From positions 1 to 64,000 of the forward strand of contig JBFMHF010000010.1 of assembly GCA_040752975.1 (NCBI GenBank): DNA of 64,000 bases, given 5' to 3'. Numbering within the stretch: the stretch's first letter is position 1; every line of letters begins with the position of its first letter. This DNA is from JADLDB01 sp040752975. Its GTDB lineage: Bacteria; Myxococcota; Myxococcia; Myxococcales; Myxococcaceae. The notes under the pieces were generated by a model. That model was not told where the DNA came from and made no database searches. It worked only from the letters and a program-made list of their open reading frames with translations. A program made the position numbers and the translations under genes. Positions 60,679-64,000 of the stretch are shown in pieces.

Positions 60679-62256
60679 ATGTGGCGCATCGCACACCTCT
60701 CGGACCTCCACTTCGGCGCTCGCGACGGCAGCCAGGCCCGCATCCACCAGGGGCTGGTGAAGACGCTGGCCGACTTCCACCTCGACCTCCTCGCGCTGAC
60801 GGGTGACGTCTTCGACTCGAGCGCGCCCGACTCCGGCGTCCTCGAGGGCTTCCTCACTCTCTTCAGGGAGCTGCGCGGTGCACGCCAGACGCCCGCCCTG
60901 GTGCTGCCCGGCAACCATGACCGGCGCGATGCGGGCGTCTTCGCGCCGTGGACCGGCGGCCTCTTCCAGGCGCTGAAGGAGCGCCTCGCGGGCGATGCGT
61001 CCGTCCACGTGCTGGGCACGCGCTCGCCCTTCCTCGTGGAGCGGGTACACCTGCCGGGCGCTCCGTTCGACCTCATCGCCTACGACTCCAGCTACCTGCC
61101 CGAGGGCTTCGTCACGGCCGGCGGCGTCGTGCGGCAGGAAGAGCTGCTGCAGGTGGCGGCCGAGCTGGAAGGCGCCCCGGAGCGGCCACTCCTCTTTCTC
61201 CTGCACCACCACCTCATCCCCACGCCGGTGACTGACACCTCCGTCATCCACACCGCGGGCCGGCCCGTGTGGCAGCGCTGGCTCGTGGACAACGTGCTGC
61301 CGCGCGTGGTGGGGCTGGGCAACCGCGAGGAGCTGACGATGACGGCCCTGGGCGCCGGCACGGCGCTGTCCACCCTGCAGACGCTGGGGCGCGCGGTGGT
61401 GGTGCTGCACGGCCACAAGCACTACCCGACGGCGCGGCTGTTGGGCGGGCTGGGGCACGACGCGGACCTGCTCATCGCCAGCGCGGGCAGCTGCGGCCTG
61501 GCCCAGGACTGGACGGGCGGCGACTTCGAGGACGCGCCGAAGCTGTGGCCGTCCATCAACCTGCTGGAGGTGGACGCGGGCGAGGTGCGGGTGAAGGCGC
61601 AGGCGTGGTCGCCGCACGAGCTGGGCCGCAAAAACCGCCCGCGCGTGCTGGCGTCGGCGGTGCGCGAGGGGTTGCGCTGGCGGGCGCGTCACGAGGACAT
61701 GGAGCGCGACGAGCTGCCGCCCGTGCTGGCGAGCAACGTGGCCCGGTACGCGCTCTCCACCTCGCAGGACCAGCTCGATCGCCTCGACGTCGAGGTCGTG
61801 CGCACCGTGGAAGCGCTCCCCGCCGCGTACCTCGAGTTCTACGGCGAGCTGGTCCACGGGCCACCGGGCGCGTACGTCACCGACATCCGCTTCGCGGGAG
61901 AGGCACGGCCGGCCGCGAAGGCGCCTCACCAGGTGCGCGTCCCCCTCGACGGGCAGCCGGCCTCGTGGCGGGTGGTGGGCGGCGCGCTGGCGTCGGTGGC
62001 GGCGGCCGAGAAGCGGCCCGTCGACCACGCGCCCTTCGAGTGGGTGGGCCTCGTCAACCGCAGCCGCGCCGCCGAGGCGCGCCTCGAGCTCCACCTCGGG
62101 CCCGTGAAGACGAAGCCGTTTGCCTCGGTGACCGACCTCACCACCGGCAAGGAGTGGCCCGCGCCCTTCACCCGCGAGGGCGACGTCGTCAGCGTGCGCG
62201 TCACCTCGTGTCCGGCGCGGCGGCTGTTGCGCATCTACTGGCCCCTGGAACGATGA
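60679..62256 (+). CDS. Calcineurin-type metallophosphoesterase
   Basis: A 525-residue cytoplasmic protein. The N-terminal 300 residues are a binuclear metallophosphoesterase with all motifs: SDLHFG (D9, H11), TGDVFD (D43), PGNHDRRD (80-81), HHH at about 180 and GHKHYP. The C-terminal 200 residues are a strand-rich domain (NVARYALSTSQDQLDRLDV, ASWRVVGGALASVAAAEKRPV, RLELHLGPVKTKPFASVTDL) of unknown role. The ATG is chosen from MWRIAHLSDLHF; no strong ribosome site is seen. The stop overlaps the next ATG (ATGA). Confidence 0.9.
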   Translation: MWRIAHLSDLHFGARDGSQARIHQGLVKTLADFHLDLLALTGDVFDSSAPDSGVLEGFLTLFRELRGARQTPALVLPGNHDRRDAGVFAPWTGGLFQALKERLAGDASVHVLGTRSPFLVERVHLPGAPFDLIAYDSSYLPEGFVTAGGVVRQEELLQVAAELEGAPERPLLFLLHHHLIPTPVTDTSVIHTAGRPVWQRWLVDNVLPRVVGLGNREELTMTALGAGTALSTLQTLGRAVVVLHGHKHYPTARLLGGLGHDADLLIASAGSCGLAQDWTGGDFEDAPKLWPSINLLEVDAGEVRVKAQAWSPHELGRKNRPRVLASAVREGLRWRARHEDMERDELPPVLASNVARYALSTSQDQLDRLDVEVVRTVEALPAAYLEFYGELVHGPPGAYVTDIRFAGEARPAAKAPHQVRVPLDGQPASWRVVGGALASVAAAEKRPVDHAPFEWVGLVNRSRAAEARLELHLGPVKTKPFASVTDLTTGKEWPAPFTREGDVVSVRVTSCPARRLLRIYWPLER

Positions 62257-62717
62257 GCGCCCTCAAGCGAGTCATCGTCGGCGAGGGCTGGGGCAACCTG
62301 GTGGGCACGCTGCTCATCCTCGCGGCGGGCGTCGCGCTGGTGGTGTCCGAGGCGCCGAGGCTGCGCGGCGTGCTGCAACCACAGCCGCGGGTGATGGCGT
62401 GCGACGCGTGGCTCTCCAGCCCTCGCGAGGTGCGCTGGGTGACGCTCGAGGACTGCGTGGTGGAAGGCGGCGTGGTAAAGGGCGCCGCTCCTCCCCTGCG
62501 CGTGGTGGGCGAGGCAGCTCCGGGCGCGCCGCTGACCGGGCTCGTCTCGGCGGAGGCGGACGGCTTTCGGTTGACGGTGGGCGCCAGGCCCAATCGCGTC
62601 CGCGTGCTCGGCCTGACGGGCGCTGGCTTCCTCGTGCTCCTCTTCGGGCTGTGGCCCGTCGCGCGGCGCGTAGCGGTGGAGCGCGCGCTGCCGAAGCCCC
62701 CTCCAGTCGAGCCCTGA
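62253..62717 (+). CDS. Two-helix membrane protein coupled to the phosphoesterase
   Basis: A 154-residue protein: helix 1 (NLVGTLLILAAGVALVVSEA), a periplasmic domain of about 85 residues with two cysteines (VMACDAW, LEDCVVEGG), and helix 2 (VLGLTGAGFLVLLFGLWPVA). ATGA overlap with the phosphoesterase implies joint function. The soluble domain is small and beta-rich. No family is recognised. Confidence 0.78.
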   Translation: MSALKRVIVGEGWGNLVGTLLILAAGVALVVSEAPRLRGVLQPQPRVMACDAWLSSPREVRWVTLEDCVVEGGVVKGAAPPLRVVGEAAPGAPLTGLVSAEADGFRLTVGARPNRVRVLGLTGAGFLVLLFGLWPVARRVAVERALPKPPPVEP

Positions 62718-62734
62718 CCTCATGGGTCCATGCT

Positions 62735-62773
62735 GACTCGGGCCCGCGCGCCGTGGCGTCGCGCGGACGAGTC
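62735..62773 (+). other. Long interrupted hairpin
   Basis: GACTCG/CGAGTC (62735-62740 with 62768-62773) and CCGCGCG/CGCGCGG (62744-62750 with 62760-62766) nest into one stem. It follows the membrane-protein gene by 17 bases. There is no T-run, so this may be a Rho-type stop or an mRNA structure. Confidence 0.5.
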
Positions 62774-62802
62774 CAGTAAGACGTGCCTCGTGGGGCGGGG
62801 CA

Positions 62803-63165
62803 GTGAGGCGGACCGCCGTGAAGCAGCGAGTGCTGGTAGTCGATGACGACGACGTGATGCAGCGCGTGCTGCAGGCCGTCTTCAAGTCCCAGGCAGAGAC
62901 GAAGGTGGTGTCGTCGGTGGCGGAGGCCGTCGTCGCCCTGGCTTCCTTCCAGCCCGACCTCATCGTGTCCGACAACATCATGCCCGGGGAGTCCGGCCTC
63001 TTGTTCCTCGAGGGACTGGCTCGCGAGGGCCACCCGGCGCGCCGCGTCCTCTTCTCGGCGTCCGAGCCGGAGAGCGTCCGGGCCCTCTTGCGCGCGGGCA
63101 CCCTGGTGGCCTTCGTGAAGAAGCCGGCGACGCTGGAAGAGCTGCAGGGACTCCTGCGCGCCTGA
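62803..63165 (+). CDS. Single-domain response regulator
   Basis: A 120-residue CheY-like receiver: acidic cluster VVDDDD, phospho-acceptor D57 (DLIVSDNIMP), the Ser in FSASEPES and the Lys in FVKKPAT. No output domain. A GTG at 62803 is used; GTG at 62818 is possible. Partner kinase unknown. Confidence 0.85.
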   Translation: MRRTAVKQRVLVVDDDDVMQRVLQAVFKSQAETKVVSSVAEAVVALASFQPDLIVSDNIMPGESGLLFLEGLAREGHPARRVLFSASEPESVRALLRAGTLVAFVKKPATLEELQGLLRA

Positions 63166-63252
63166 AGGGCCGTCGAGAGTCGTTCCCCCGAGGCGAGGGC
63201 TGTGCTGGAGTTCGTCGACGTGCACCCTCGCGCCCGGAGGCTCGTGTCACCC

Positions 63253-64000
63253 ATGCGCACCACGCTTGCGGCACTCGCAGGGCTGGCGCTCGGCTTCGGT
63301 GCGGCCAGTTGCCAGACGACGCAGTCCTGCTCGGCGCAGTCGTGCAGCGGCTGCTGCGACGAGACGGGCCGGTGTCTGAACGCTGGGCGCCTGTCGTGCG
63401 GCAAGGACGGTGAGGCGTGCCGGGTCTGTGGGGCGGACGAAGCGTGTCGCGCCGGCGTCTGCACGCCGCAGCCGACGGACGGCGGTGGAGGCACTGACGC
63501 CGGCACGCCGCCGCCCACCTATGGCGCCTTTCTCGACGAGCTGGCAAAGACCGTGTGCGACCGCCGTGAGCGCTGCGGTTATCTGCCCAGCTGGGGCGCC
63601 GACTGCCTCACCCGTATCCGCCGGTCCTTGTCGAACGTCGGGCCGTTCTCCCGCCTCCGGCCTGTCTCCGAACGCTCGGTGGCGCTCGGCGCCGTGGCGT
63701 ACGACCCGTCACAGGGGCTCGCCTGCATTCATGCGGTCGCAGCCCTGCACTGCCTCGAGGCCGACCTCGAAGTCTCTGTCTGTGGGCGGGCCGTCACGCC
63801 GGTGGCCCGCGCGGGCGACGCCTGTGACCAGGTGGGGGATTGCCAGGCAGCGGGGCTGGCCTGTGTGGGGCCCCCGTGCGCTCGGCGGTGCGGCGTCGGT
63901 GGCGCCCTCGACGAGGCCTGTCGTGCCGACGGCACGTGTGACGCCGGTTCCTGCGTCGACTCGGTGTGTCGTGCATTCCCCCGGGCGGGCCAGGCGTGCG
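63253..64000 (+). CDS. Cys-rich lipoprotein, 5' part only
   Basis: An ATG at 63253 opens a frame that runs to the window end (249 codons). The product begins with a lipobox (LALGFGAASC) and then a Cys-rich segment (CSAQSCSGCCDETGRC, CRVCGADEACRAGVC). A Thr/Gly/Pro linker (DGGGGTDAGTPPP) leads to a region of about 110 residues with scattered Cys. Cys-knot repeats then resume (GDACDQVGDCQ, DEACRADGTCDAG). The pattern matches Myxococcota surface lipoproteins of the Dickkopf/EB-module type. The 3' end is outside the window. Confidence 0.85.
   Translation, partial: MRTTLAALAGLALGFGAASCQTTQSCSAQSCSGCCDETGRCLNAGRLSCGKDGEACRVCGADEACRAGVCTPQPTDGGGGTDAGTPPPTYGAFLDELAKTVCDRRERCGYLPSWGADCLTRIRRSLSNVGPFSRLRPVSERSVALGAVAYDPSQGLACIHAVAALHCLEADLEVSVCGRAVTPVARAGDACDQVGDCQAAGLACVGPPCARRCGVGGALDEACRADGTCDAGSCVDSVCRAFPRAGQAC

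Overview
The window comes from a GC-rich (roughly 70%) Gram-negative chromosome and is dominated by a flagellar gene cluster. The gene content points to a flagellated member of the Myxococcota: sigma-54 enhancer-binding proteins with multi-sensor histidine kinases, PilZ proteins of the myxobacterial type, lipoproteins with Gly/Thr linkers and PPC domains, and a DUF2378-like protein. The phylum is an inference from protein style and codon use. No rRNA, tRNA, insertion sequence or CRISPR array was seen.

Region 1 (1-8679, minus) is one operon reading leftwards: a sigma-54 activator without a receiver domain, a secreted TPR protein, flgB, flgC, fliE, fliF, fliG, fliH, fliI and the start of a secreted protein cut by the window edge. 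Region 2 (9000-20977, plus) is the divergent operon: a histidine kinase, flgF, flgG, flgA, flgH, flgI, flgJ (fused to an M23 peptidase), flgM, flgN, flgK, flgL and an unrecognised 757-residue protein. Region 3 (21057-23978, plus) is the late operon fliC, fliD, fliS and a fliT-like gene, behind a sigma-28 promoter that begins inside the stop codon of the 757-residue gene. Region 4 (23979-32845) holds a repeat-bearing spacer, a minus-strand signalling operon (REC protein, sensor kinase, NtrC-type regulator), a PilZ-HDOD pair and two exported proteins. Region 5 (32937-43061, minus) is the export and switch operon fliL, fliM, fliN, fliO, fliP, fliQ, fliR, flhB, flhA, flhF, flhG and fliA. Region 6 (43227-47157) holds motB behind a GGDEF gene, a second MinD/FlhG-like ATPase, a FliJ-like protein and a membrane protein.

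The regulatory logic can be read from the DNA. Near-consensus -24/-12 (sigma-54) elements precede six operons, with two weaker candidates. GTCA-N6-TGAC palindromes resembling FleQ/FlrC-type enhancer sites lie beside three of these promoters. The sigma-54 export operon ends with fliA (sigma-28), FlgM is present to restrain it, and fliC carries the sigma-28 promoter, so a sigma-54 to sigma-28 cascade is encoded here. Hook genes (flgD, flgE, fliK), motA and chemotaxis genes are absent from the window.

Region 7 (47203-64000) is non-flagellar. It holds an AAA ATPase/DUF4276 (TOPRIM-like) pair of less GC-rich DNA that looks like a defence cassette, a lipoprotein metzincin with two PPC domains and an intrinsic terminator, a lipoprotein metallopeptidase resembling M49, a 1974-residue alpha-2-macroglobulin with an intact thioester motif, a DUF2378-like protein, a calcineurin-type phosphoesterase with a membrane partner, a single-domain response regulator and the start of a Cys-rich lipoprotein.
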